In this document: in pieces, positions 45,633 to 53,873 of the stretch
Position numbering within the stretch: the first letter of the stretch is position 1
Layout: the number at the start of each line of letters is the position of its first letter
Origin: DAOUJI01 sp965197415
GTDB lineage: Bacteria; Chloroflexota; Dehalococcoidia; Lucifugimonadales; JAGWBF01
Assembly (NCBI GenBank): GCA_965197415.1
Contig: OZ240207.1
Location: forward strand, 868,001-932,000
DNA: 64,000 nt
Reading direction: 5' to 3'
Translations under genes and position numbers: made by a program
The notes under the pieces: generated by a model
What the model saw: the letters and a program-made list of their open reading frames with translations, nothing else
The model's database searches: none
What the model was told of the DNA's origin: nothing

Positions 45633-48152
45633 CTACTTTTCGGTTGTTGGAGCAGAGCCGTTGGAGGGCACGGCTCCGTTGGACTTGCCGTTGGAGCCGG
45701 GAGCGTTGTCCGTTTCCTCTCTCTCGGTCATGCAGGCCAGAGAAACAACCTCGTCGCCTGCGTCGGGCTTCCAGACTATGACGCCCTGGGTTATCCGTCC
45801 CTGGGACGAAATCTCACTGAGGCTGGTCCTGAAGACCTGGCACTTCGCCGACACCAGCAGCAACTCCTCGTCACGCTCCTTGTTCACCACCCTGGCGGCT
45901 GAGACCAGTCCCACCTTAGGCCCTGTCTTGTACGCCCTCAATCCAAGACCTCCACGGTGCTGGCCGCGGAAGCGGTCCACGGGCACCAGCTTGCCGTAGC
46001 CGCTCCGGGTCACTACAAGCAGGTTGTCCTCCGGCTTCACCAGTTCCATCCCGACCATCTTATCTCCGGGGGCTAGACGGATTCCCCTGACTCCGCCTGC
46101 AGCCCTCGAACGGCGGGGAGCCTCCGAAAGCGGGAAGCGTACTCCCTGGCCCAACTCGGTGAGCATCATCACGTCTTCCCCGCCCGTTCCCATCCTCACC
46201 GAGACCAACTCATCTTCGGGCTCCAAGTCCATAGCGTTAAGGCCGCTGGAACGCATGTTGGCCAGGTTCGAGAGGTTCATAGCTTTGACTTCACCCTTCT
46301 GGGTGCCTATGACGATGACCCCCTCTCCCTTGAGGTCTCCCGCGGCGACAACGGCGCTGACCTTTTCGTTCTGGCCCAGCTTCATCATATTGATCACGGC
46401 GGTGCCCCTGGTGGTACGGGAGGTGTCGGCGGGTATTTCATAGGCCTTGAGGCTATAGACCCTGCCCTTATTCGTAAAGAACAACAGTGCGTCATGGGTG
46501 TCGGCGACCAGCAGGTCTTGGAGGCCGTCGTCGTCCCGCGTCGTCTGGCCCCTAACTCCCTTGCCGCCCCTGTGTTGCAGCTTGTAGGTGGCCAGGGGGA
46601 TCCGTTTGATGTAGCCCCGCTGGCTCAGAGTCACCGCCACCTCCTGATGGAGGGTGAGCTCTTCAAGGGTGTGGTTGACGGCCTCCTCGTCGCTTATCTC
46701 CGTGCGGCGGGCGTCTCCGTACCTCTTCTTCAGCCTTGCCAGGTCTTCTTGGATCACCGCAGACACTTTCGCCGGGTCGGCCAGCAGGGCTTCCAAGTCG
46801 GCGATGGTCTTCTTCAGGTCCTCGTATTCCTTCTCCAGCCGCTCTCGCTCCAATGCGGCCAGCCGGCGCAGCTGCATGTCCAGTATTGCCGTAGCCTGTA
46901 CTTCCGTGAGGTCGAACTGCTGCACGAGGTTGGCTCTGGCCGTTGCGGCGTCGGCGGACCCTCTGATGGTGGCAATGATTTCGTCGATGCTGGAAATGGC
47001 CTTCAGCAAGCCCTCGACTATGTGCGCCCTTTCCCGGGCCACCTTAAGCCGGTGCTCGGACCTGCGCCGGATTACTTCTCGTCGGTGGTCCACGTACAGC
47101 TGCAACGCCCGCTTCAGCCCCAACACCTGGGGCTGACCGTCCACAAGGGCAAGCATTATCACGTTGAACGAGGACCTGAGAGACGTGTGGCGGTAAAGCT
47201 GGTTCAGGACGATTTCGCCCTGGGCTTCCCGCCGCAACTCGATTACGACCCGCAGCCCATGCCGGTCCGACTCATCTCGGATGTCCGAAATTCCCTCGAT
47301 TTTCTTGTCCCGCACCAGATGGGCTATCTTCTCAACCAGCGAGGCCTTGTTGACCTGGAAGGGAAGCTCGGTGACGACTATCTGCTGCCGGTTGCCGCGA
47401 ACCTCCTCTATTTCGGCCCTGGCCTGCATGACCACACGGCCAGTTCCCGTGGTGTAGGCGTCAATGATGCCTGAGCGGCCCCGTATGATGCCGGCGGTGG
47501 GGAAGTCCGGCCCAGGCACCCGCTTGATAAGCTCTTCGACGCTGGCGTCCGGGTTATCCACCAAGTAGGCGGCCGCGGTGCATATTTCGTTAAGGTTGTG
47601 TGGAGGGATGTTGGTAGCCATTCCCACTGCAATGCCCGACGCACCGTTCAGCAGCATGTTGGGAAGGACTCCAGGCATCACCGTCGGCTCATGCAGAGAC
47701 CCGTCGAAGTTGGCGGAGAAGTCCACCGTGTCTTGGTCCAGGTCCACTAGAATCTCTTCAGCAATAGAAGCCAGGCGGGCTTCGGTGTACCGCATGGCAG
47801 CAGGAGGGTCGTTGTCAACGCTGCCAAAGTTGCCCTGTCCATCCACCAGGGGGTAGCGCATGGAGAAACCCTGGGCCATTCGGACTAGGGCCTCGTAGAC
47901 GGGGCTGTCGCCATGGGGGTGGTACTTCCCCATGACTTCTCCGACGATTCGGGCGCTCTTCTTATAGGAGGAGTTGGGGCGAAGGGCCAGCTCGTCCATG
48001 GAGTAGAGAATGCGCCGCTGCACCGGCTTGAGCCCGTCCCTTACGTCGGGCAAAGCTCGCGCCACGATTACGCTCATGGCGTAGCTCAGATACGACGTCC
48101 GCATTTCCTGTTCTATGGGAATGGGCTGAATGTTCTCTGACGTTGTTGTCAT
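45633..48152 (-). CDS. gyrA: DNA gyrase subunit A
   Basis: An 839-residue type IIA topoisomerase subunit that breaks and rejoins DNA during negative supercoiling. The catalytic Tyr is residue 122 in AMRYTEARLA, as in E. coli. The quinolone-resistance region GKYHPHGDSPVYEALVR has Ser 83 and Glu 87 (E. coli has Asp 87). The C-terminal beta-pinwheel carries the GyrA-box-like QHRGGKG, which favours GyrA over ParC. The last 25 residues are Asn/Gly/Ser rich. The upstream PuuD-like gene ends 36 bases before the ATG, so both may be read together; gyrB is not in the window. Confidence 0.96.
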   Translation of the reverse strand: MTTTSENIQPIPIEQEMRTSYLSYAMSVIVARALPDVRDGLKPVQRRILYSMDELALRPNSSYKKSARIVGEVMGKYHPHGDSPVYEALVRMAQGFSMRYPLVDGQGNFGSVDNDPPAAMRYTEARLASIAEEILVDLDQDTVDFSANFDGSLHEPTVMPGVLPNMLLNGASGIAVGMATNIPPHNLNEICTAAAYLVDNPDASVEELIKRVPGPDFPTAGIIRGRSGIIDAYTTGTGRVVMQARAEIEEVRGNRQQIVVTELPFQVNKASLVEKIAHLVRDKKIEGISDIRDESDRHGLRVVIELRREAQGEIVLNQLYRHTSLRSSFNVIMLALVDGQPQVLGLKRALQLYVDHRREVIRRRSEHRLKVARERAHIVEGLLKAISSIDEIIATIRGSADAATARANLVQQFDLTEVQATAILDMQLRRLAALERERLEKEYEDLKKTIADLEALLADPAKVSAVIQEDLARLKKRYGDARRTEISDEEAVNHTLEELTLHQEVAVTLSQRGYIKRIPLATYKLQHRGGKGVRGQTTRDDDGLQDLLVADTHDALLFFTNKGRVYSLKAYEIPADTSRTTRGTAVINMMKLGQNEKVSAVVAAGDLKGEGVIVIGTQKGEVKAMNLSNLANMRSSGLNAMDLEPEDELVSVRMGTGGEDVMMLTELGQGVRFPLSEAPRRSRAAGGVRGIRLAPGDKMVGMELVKPEDNLLVVTRSGYGKLVPVDRFRGQHRGGLGLRAYKTGPKVGLVSAARVVNKERDEELLLVSAKCQVFRTSLSEISSQGRITQGVIVWKPDAGDEVVSLACMTEREETDNAPGSNGKSNGAVPSNGSAPTTEK

Positions 48153-48188
48153 GCATAAGTCCTCTCGTGAATATTGGGCAGCGCTGAC

Positions 48189-48890
48189 CTAGCCGGTCTG
48201 CGCAATGTAGTCTTCCACCCGGTCCTTGAAGGACTCGAACAGATTGTTGAAGGCTTTGGGCACCTCGTCGGTGCGTTCCGGTTGAAATTGGACGCCCACG
48301 ACCCAACTATGCTCAGGACTCTCCAACCCCTCAATCAAGCCGTCGTCCAACGAATACGCCGACGCCAGAAGACTTGGAGCTTTTTGAGCTTCTTTAAGCC
48401 CCTGATGGTGAATGCTGTTCACCCTGAAGAAACCGCCCGTGCCCAGAATGGCCGCCAGCTTGCTTCCCGGCGACAGATAGACCGTGTGCTTGAGAGAGGG
48501 AACTTCGTCCTCATCACCGGGCGAACGGTGTCCGGGAGCATCCTGCAGCAGGACGCCCCCAAAGGCCACGTTCAAAAGCTGCATCCCCCTGCATATTCCC
48601 AGCACCGGCATGTCCAATTCCAGCGCTGCGTTGAGAAGCTCTAATTCGAGGGTGTCCAACTCGGGACAGAGTGCGAGGCCCATGCCAGGCTCAGGCGCCA
48701 TTCCGTAGGCCGAGGGATGAATGTCGATGCCGCCGCATAGGTACAGGCCTCCCGCGTTTTCCAACCAGTCGATGGAACAATCTCCGGAATTTTCGGGGGT
48801 AACTGCCCGCGCCTCTACACGATCCCCTAAAGCCTGTATATACTGAGATGCGTACTGCTCGGTTTGAGCCGTGACAACCACCAAAGCCAT
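48189..48890 (-). CDS. PuuD-like (peptidase C26) class I glutamine-amidotransferase-fold protein
   Basis: A 233-residue protein resembling gamma-glutamyl-GABA hydrolase. Segments include GGLYLCGGIDIHPSAYG, the nucleophile elbow LGICRGMQLLNVAFGG with Cys, and NSIHHQG. The C-terminal VVGVQFQPE has Gln where the catalytic His of the usual Q(F/W)HPE motif is expected, so the Cys-His-Glu triad is incomplete. I begin at ATG 48890, where the fold begins (MALVVVTAQ); the open frame extends further upstream without homology. It is followed by gyrA. Confidence 0.82.
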   Translation of the reverse strand: MALVVVTAQTEQYASQYIQALGDRVEARAVTPENSGDCSIDWLENAGGLYLCGGIDIHPSAYGMAPEPGMGLALCPELDTLELELLNAALELDMPVLGICRGMQLLNVAFGGVLLQDAPGHRSPGDEDEVPSLKHTVYLSPGSKLAAILGTGGFFRVNSIHHQGLKEAQKAPSLLASAYSLDDGLIEGLESPEHSWVVGVQFQPERTDEVPKAFNNLFESFKDRVEDYIAQTG

Positions 48891-49188
48891 ATCCGATATA
48901 TTGTACCGTAAGCTAAGGCCGAAGGCCAGTTTTCTACAATAAGTTGTAGTCGAAAACTTCCCCGAATTGCCGGACGAAAACCCTCCGGAGCAGCCGAACT
49001 TTTGCACGTGGAGCTTCAGCCGAACTTTGCCATAATGCCGCCAAACTGGTATTCTGAAAAACTGCGGAAATGGCTTTGACACAGGCCCAGCCACCAGTTA
49101 GCATTAAGCCGATTGCCAGCGAGATAAGTTAGACTTTCTAACAAGAAAAAAGGCCACGACTGCAGTTTCAGATTTCAGGGGGACCTAA
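48891..49188. other. Divergent intergenic region
   Basis: This holds the promoters of the minus-strand puuD-like gene and the plus-strand P-loop gene. TACAAT on the minus strand (48905-48900 area) lies about nine bases before ATG 48890, again a short leader. For the plus strand only a Shine-Dalgarno AGGGGG (49177-49182) is clear. No gene is supported. Confidence 0.4.
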
Positions 49189-51471
49189 TTGGCCGACGAT
49201 ACCGACCAGAAGTTGGGGGCCGCGCTGGAAGGCCCCGCCATCGTTCCCGAATTCGAGCAGGCCCTGAATGAATTGGTTTCCATAGCCCGGCAGGGCCAGA
49301 ACCGGAAAAGCTCTTTCTATAACCCATCCGAGGAGTGGATCGCCCGACAGATGAACATCCTTCAGGACTTGCCCCAGGAGCAACGGGACAGGTTCACGTT
49401 GGAAGCCAATCAGATTAACGAAGACGCTAAAGTCGCCGGCGCCGAGGGCAAAGCAGCCAGGAGGGCCGGACCGGGCGTCGTGGTCAAGCTGGACAACGGC
49501 GGCCTCGCTTTCTACAGCCAACTGGGAGTGGCCCGCCGCCCGGACCTGACTCAATATTATATTGACGGGTTCCAACCCAACAGGGACGCCCTGGCCTTCA
49601 GTGAACAAAACCAGCGGGTTTTCACAAAAGTTCTCCAGTACGTAAATACGTACATGCAAGAGAGGTTCGCCACGGGCGAAGCCATCGTGCAGACAGACAG
49701 GCAAATCGGAGACGTTCCTGGCCGGTCTTTTCACGCCAGACAGCTGATGTTCGGCGCCAAGTACATGCAAATTCCCTACATGTGGCGCCAGTTGACCTTC
49801 GACCTGCCCAAAGAACGGTGGTCGGAATCCCCCGACATCCTGGAAGTTTCCGTTCCCAACTGGATGGATGACCTTGGGATGGAAGAGGAACTCAAGGCGC
49901 AGGTCCGGGAGTTGGGCATCACCCAGCTGGTGTTCAAAGCGCCCACCAAGGGACTTTCGCTTCACCTTGGATTCGACTACGTCGGCGAACACAAGATGGG
50001 GCCTCTTTCCATAGCCATGTTCCTGGTGAAGCAGGCCCAAGGCGTAGCCGTTCAGGCTGCGCTCAGCATGGCCAGGGTGAAAACCATAAGCGGCAAGCTG
50101 AGGAACAACGCCCTGGTGACCATCGGACCGTCCCTCCATGGCAAGAGCACCCTCACCATAATGATCGAAATAACCAACAGCGAACTGTCCAACGCGTTGG
50201 GGATTGAGCACGACCCGGAAGAGGGCGTCTACCCAATGAACGACGATATCGTCCTCCTCCAGCGATTGGACGAACCAACAGAGTCCAATCGGGACGGGCA
50301 AACCTTCCGCATCTCCTATGGAATAGACGGCACCGAGAACAACTTCTACGCAGTCCCCTTTGGACTCAACTCTCAGGATGACCCAATCACCTACGACGTG
50401 GTCCGGGGCAACAAAGGCGACCCCAACCCCCAGGAGACTCTGGAAAACGTGCCAGTGGACATGGCCAGCGGGGCGCCCAACTATCTGGAAAACCCGGTCC
50501 GGAACATGAGAATGGTGCTGTCCCGCCCGCGCCTGCTGAAACGTAAAGGGTCGGACCACATCATCGAGACGATCTCCAGAGGCCGGCTTTCCGAGTCTGT
50601 CCATGTTCCCATGGAGGACACGGACAAGGTGCTATGGCAGGCGGTCATGCGCCAGAACACGGTGGTGCCGCCCCTGCGACGCCTCAACCTGGAGCAGTAC
50701 ATCCGCGTCCTGATGTACGGAGAGGCCGTACAGATGGGGGCCGCCACGGGGGCCATAGGAAGGCCCTACGTGGAATACTTCTCCGATCCCTTCATCATCG
50801 GGCTTGAGGACGACAACGCCAACCTGCTCTACCACATCCTCCAAGAAATGGCCGAGGGGGGTCCTCCTCAGGAATACTACGCCTTCAACACCGGCGGGCT
50901 GGGAGCTGACACCAACGAGGAAGCCGCCGGGAACCTCTACCGCAAGGTGCCCAGAGAAATCACCCTCAAGCTCCAGGAAGCGCTCCTCAGGGAAGCCGTC
51001 AAGTTCGAATACGACGACCTCCTCCGCTCCGACGTTGCGGTCGCCATAGTCAATGGCCAAGGCGAAGAAATCGAGGACTTGAGGCAGGGGTGGCTCCCCC
51101 GCAACATATACGGAGAAGAGGAATACAAGCGGAGAATAGTCGAACTGAGCCGCCGCCGGTACTACGGCCAGAACGCCGAGGACAAGGCCGGTATTCTGCG
51201 CTACACCAAGGTAGACCAGGCCATCTACAGCATGAAAGACATACCGCCTCCGCTCAACGAAAGAGAGCTGGCATGGCTGCTGTCATTCTACTGGAAGGTG
51301 GACCGGGCCTATGGCTCCGTATCGGAACTGGTCCTGCATCTCGCCGAAGGGAAACGGCCGAGCGAGACGGCGCTTGAAGGGATCAGAGAGGCTTATCAAG
51401 CCGGTATAAACCAGGGTCTTACACTCTCACCCGAAAGCGAAAACACTCTCGCCTCCACGGGTATTGCATAA
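49189..51471 (+). CDS. Large P-loop protein, PEPCK/HPr-kinase-like core, unknown function
   Basis: A 760-residue cytoplasmic protein I cannot assign to a named family. It has one Walker A motif, GPSLHGKST (residues 313-321), followed by TLTIMIEITNS and, about 35 residues later, YPMNDDIVLLQ, where the paired Asp could bind metal. That order (P-loop, then a DD motif on a strand) resembles the kinase core of ATP-type PEP carboxykinases, but other PEPCK motifs were not found. The N-terminal 300 and C-terminal 300 residues are unique. The TTG start has AGGGGG ahead. A GreA-fusion gene follows by 12 bases, so the two are co-expressed. Confidence 0.65.
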   Translation: MADDTDQKLGAALEGPAIVPEFEQALNELVSIARQGQNRKSSFYNPSEEWIARQMNILQDLPQEQRDRFTLEANQINEDAKVAGAEGKAARRAGPGVVVKLDNGGLAFYSQLGVARRPDLTQYYIDGFQPNRDALAFSEQNQRVFTKVLQYVNTYMQERFATGEAIVQTDRQIGDVPGRSFHARQLMFGAKYMQIPYMWRQLTFDLPKERWSESPDILEVSVPNWMDDLGMEEELKAQVRELGITQLVFKAPTKGLSLHLGFDYVGEHKMGPLSIAMFLVKQAQGVAVQAALSMARVKTISGKLRNNALVTIGPSLHGKSTLTIMIEITNSELSNALGIEHDPEEGVYPMNDDIVLLQRLDEPTESNRDGQTFRISYGIDGTENNFYAVPFGLNSQDDPITYDVVRGNKGDPNPQETLENVPVDMASGAPNYLENPVRNMRMVLSRPRLLKRKGSDHIIETISRGRLSESVHVPMEDTDKVLWQAVMRQNTVVPPLRRLNLEQYIRVLMYGEAVQMGAATGAIGRPYVEYFSDPFIIGLEDDNANLLYHILQEMAEGGPPQEYYAFNTGGLGADTNEEAAGNLYRKVPREITLKLQEALLREAVKFEYDDLLRSDVAVAIVNGQGEEIEDLRQGWLPRNIYGEEEYKRRIVELSRRRYYGQNAEDKAGILRYTKVDQAIYSMKDIPPPLNERELAWLLSFYWKVDRAYGSVSELVLHLAEGKRPSETALEGIREAYQAGINQGLTLSPESENTLASTGIA

Positions 51472-51483
51472 GGGGGTATCAAC

Positions 51484-52284
51484 GTGTCAGAAAGCTCCAG
51501 TCCGTCCTTGGCCGAAGCTCTAAGCTCCTATTCGGTGAACCTCAAACCGGAAGACCAAAGAGTCAGCCAGCTTGAGTTGAACAGGTTCGTGCAATGGTGC
51601 GGCCGCGACCGCCGAGTCGGCGGCATCAGTCCGCACGAGGTGGCTTCCTATGGAGAGACCGCCAGCCTCTTGAGCGGCGACACTGCCAGCCGTCTAAAGC
51701 ACGTAAAAGCCTTCCTCACGTTCATGAAGAAGTCAGGATTCACCGAAATCAGCCTCGCTCCCCACCTAAAAGCCATTAAGGGAAAGGGCAGGAACAGACT
51801 CTACTTCAAAACCGCATCCGAACAAGCCGAACTCTCTGAAGAGGGCATGGCCAACCTCCAGTCGCGCCTGGGAATCCTGAAAGAGGAACGGGTCAAGGTA
51901 GTAGACGACATCAAGAGGGCAATGGCGGACAAAGACTTTCGCGAGAACGCGCCATTGGACGCGGCCAAAGAACGCCAAGGTATGATCGAGTCCAACATAC
52001 GCGAGATCGAGACGGTCCTGGCGAATGCGGTGGCTACGGAAACCAAACCGGTCGACGACAAACGAGTCAGGCTGGGGAAAAAGGTTACCCTGAAGGAAGC
52101 CGCCACCGGCAAGAAGGTGTCATACGTGCTGGTGGACTCCCGTGAGGCCGACCCCGCGTCGGGGAAAATTTCCAGCGCCTCCCCAGTGGGGAAGGCGCTG
52201 CTTGACCGAGCCGTAGGCGATGACGTGCAGATCGCCGTGCCACGCGGCACCCTTCGCTACACTGTCGAGCAAGTCGAACGCTAG
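51484..52284 (+). CDS. GreA/GreB family protein fused to an integrase-like N-terminal domain
   Basis: A 266-residue two-domain protein. Residues about 1-100 (ELNRFVQWCGRDRRVGG, ISPHEVASYGET, RLKHVKAFLTFMKKSG) resemble the SAM-like core-binding domain of tyrosine recombinases. Residues about 115-266 match GreA: coiled coil with SEEGMANLQSRLGILKEE, the tip KDFRENAPLDAAKERQ with the Asp and Glu used to stimulate RNA cleavage, and the C-terminal GKISSASPVGKALLDRAVGDDV...GTLRYTVEQV. GreA normally has about 158 residues; the extra domain is unusual and could target it to DNA or to a partner. It is coupled to the preceding P-loop gene. Confidence 0.85.
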   Translation: MSESSSPSLAEALSSYSVNLKPEDQRVSQLELNRFVQWCGRDRRVGGISPHEVASYGETASLLSGDTASRLKHVKAFLTFMKKSGFTEISLAPHLKAIKGKGRNRLYFKTASEQAELSEEGMANLQSRLGILKEERVKVVDDIKRAMADKDFRENAPLDAAKERQGMIESNIREIETVLANAVATETKPVDDKRVRLGKKVTLKEAATGKKVSYVLVDSREADPASGKISSASPVGKALLDRAVGDDVQIAVPRGTLRYTVEQVER

Positions 52285-52832
52285 GACTTCAGGGAAGTAG
52301 ACCCCGGCTTCCACAGAGCAATTCCTTTGGGAAGTTCGCCCGATGCTTCCGGGTCGCCGACCAATTCCCATAAGAGTTCCCTGGCCTTTTTGCCCGACAA
52401 GGGATGGACCAAGTCAGGCGCCAGTTCCAAGAGCGGTACAAGCACGAAAGTCCTGTCCGATATACCCGGATGGGGTATCTGCAACCCCTCCTCGTCCACA
52501 ATTTGATCGCCGTAGAAAAGTATGTCTATGTCGATGAGCCTGGGGCCGTTTCTAAAGGTAGCCTCCCGCCCCAACTCTTTTTCAATGGCCTTTACACCGT
52601 TAAGCAACGCCCGTGCACCAAGTTCTGTTGTCCCGGTGCACACGCTGTTCAAGAAGGTGGACTGGTCCTTATAGCCCCACGGCTCCGTCTCATACAGCGA
52701 CGACGTCCCGTCCAGCACAACTAAGCCCTCCAACGCCAGCATCGCTCTGCCAGTGGCGGCTTCCCGGTCTCCCAGGTTGGCGCCCAGACCCAGGTAAACT
52801 CTTACACCATCTCCCTCGTTCAAGCGGGCCAA
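52281..52832 (-). CDS. folK: 2-amino-4-hydroxy-6-hydroxymethyldihydropteridine diphosphokinase
   Basis: A 183-residue HPPK that transfers pyrophosphate to the pterin in folate synthesis. Motifs: YLGLGANLGDRE, SSLYETEPWG, FLNSV, and the signature GPRLIDIDILFYGD, then LQIPHPGISDRTFVLVPLLELAPD. Its start overlaps the end of folP by 13 bases and its stop overlaps the convergent GreA-fusion stop by four. A GTG ten codons in (VRVYLGLG) is an alternative start nearer the conserved fold. The last 25 residues exceed the minimal family length. Confidence 0.93.
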   Translation of the reverse strand: MARLNEGDGVRVYLGLGANLGDREAATGRAMLALEGLVVLDGTSSLYETEPWGYKDQSTFLNSVCTGTTELGARALLNGVKAIEKELGREATFRNGPRLIDIDILFYGDQIVDEEGLQIPHPGISDRTFVLVPLLELAPDLVHPLSGKKARELLWELVGDPEASGELPKGIALWKPGSTSLKS

Positions 52833-53713
52833 CCTTCAGGCCTCCAACCCCGCACAATAGCGTCGGACATCCGAGCGACCCGCACCATCTCCTTTACGTC
52901 ATGCACCCTGACGATATCGGCCCCTCCCGCAATGCACAGGGCCACCGCCGCCGCCGTTCCTTCCAGGCGGTCCTCTATGGGCAGTCCCCCCAACGCAAGA
53001 CCTATATGGGACTTCCGTGACGGCCCCACAAGCATGGGCCGCTTGAGAGCCGTAAGCTCAGACAACCGCCCTTCCAGTTCGAGGCTCTGGTCGGCTGCCT
53101 TTCCGAACCCTATGCCGGGGTCCACTATGATGTTCTCGAGGGAGACGCCGCTTTCGACAGCTCTCAGCATGGCCGAGTTCAGGTCGGACAGAACCTCAGC
53201 CATAACATCGCCATATTCATGCCCTATGCGATTGTGCATGAGCACGTAGGGTACGTCCGTCTCAGCTGCGGTTCGAAGCATATCGGGGTTGGAGGCAACT
53301 CCCCAGACGTCGTTGATCATGGCCGCGCCAACATCGACGCATCTGCGCGCCACCTCCGGCTTGTAGGTGTCTATGCTGACCGGCGCCCGTAAGGACTTGG
53401 CCAATAGTTCGACTACCGGAAACGCCCGCCGCAGTTCCTCTTCGGCGCTGACGGGAACGGCCCCCGCCCGGTCGTCATACCGCCTGGTGGACTCGCCGCC
53501 CACGTCGATGATGTCGGCGCCCTCCTCCTCCATGCGCAGGGCTTGGTCCAAGGCAGCTTGAGGGTCGCCGGACAGCCCGTCGTTGGAAAAGGAGTCAGGA
53601 GTTACATTGACTACACCCATGACGTAAGTGCGTCGACCCCATTGGAGGGTCAGAGGGCCGCACTGCGTAGGGGGTATTGATACGGTTGGCATCGTAGAAC
53701 CAAGACCAAGCAT
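52820..53713 (-). CDS. folP: Dihydropteroate synthase
   Basis: A 297-residue TIM barrel that condenses p-aminobenzoate with the pterin diphosphate, the target of sulfonamides. Motifs: MGVVNVTPDSFSNDG, DVGGESTRR, VSIDTYKPEVAR, INDVWG, the DPGIGFGK phosphate loop, GPSRKSHIG and the final VHDVKEM. The start may be ATG 53713 or ATG 53692; neither has a strong ribosome site. folK overlaps its 3' end, making a two-gene folate operon on the minus strand. Confidence 0.94.
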   Translation of the reverse strand: MLGLGSTMPTVSIPPTQCGPLTLQWGRRTYVMGVVNVTPDSFSNDGLSGDPQAALDQALRMEEEGADIIDVGGESTRRYDDRAGAVPVSAEEELRRAFPVVELLAKSLRAPVSIDTYKPEVARRCVDVGAAMINDVWGVASNPDMLRTAAETDVPYVLMHNRIGHEYGDVMAEVLSDLNSAMLRAVESGVSLENIIVDPGIGFGKAADQSLELEGRLSELTALKRPMLVGPSRKSHIGLALGGLPIEDRLEGTAAAVALCIAGGADIVRVHDVKEMVRVARMSDAIVRGWRPEGWPA

Positions 53714-53873
53714 GACTAACGCTCGACTTTAGTGACCTACAAATAGTCGCTTCAACATTGTATCACCGGCCCTTTCTCCGAGGGGCGTGCGTGTTGCGCC
53801 CAATACCCCCTTCTGTTAGCATGTTGCCCAGATTTTTCCTGGACTCCCATATCATTCACTGCCGGAGTGGTGC

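Noticed and set aside
46494..47474. Long open frame of 326 codons on the plus strand opposite gyrA
   Set aside because: It lies wholly antisense to the conserved gyrase coding sequence and its translation has no family resemblance; a codon-bias shadow in G+C-rich DNA.
49168..50604. Minus-strand open frame of 478 codons opposite the P-loop gene
   Set aside because: The plus-strand frame has a P-loop, a ribosome site and continuity with the GreA-fusion gene; the antisense translation is His/Val/Gly rich with no motif.
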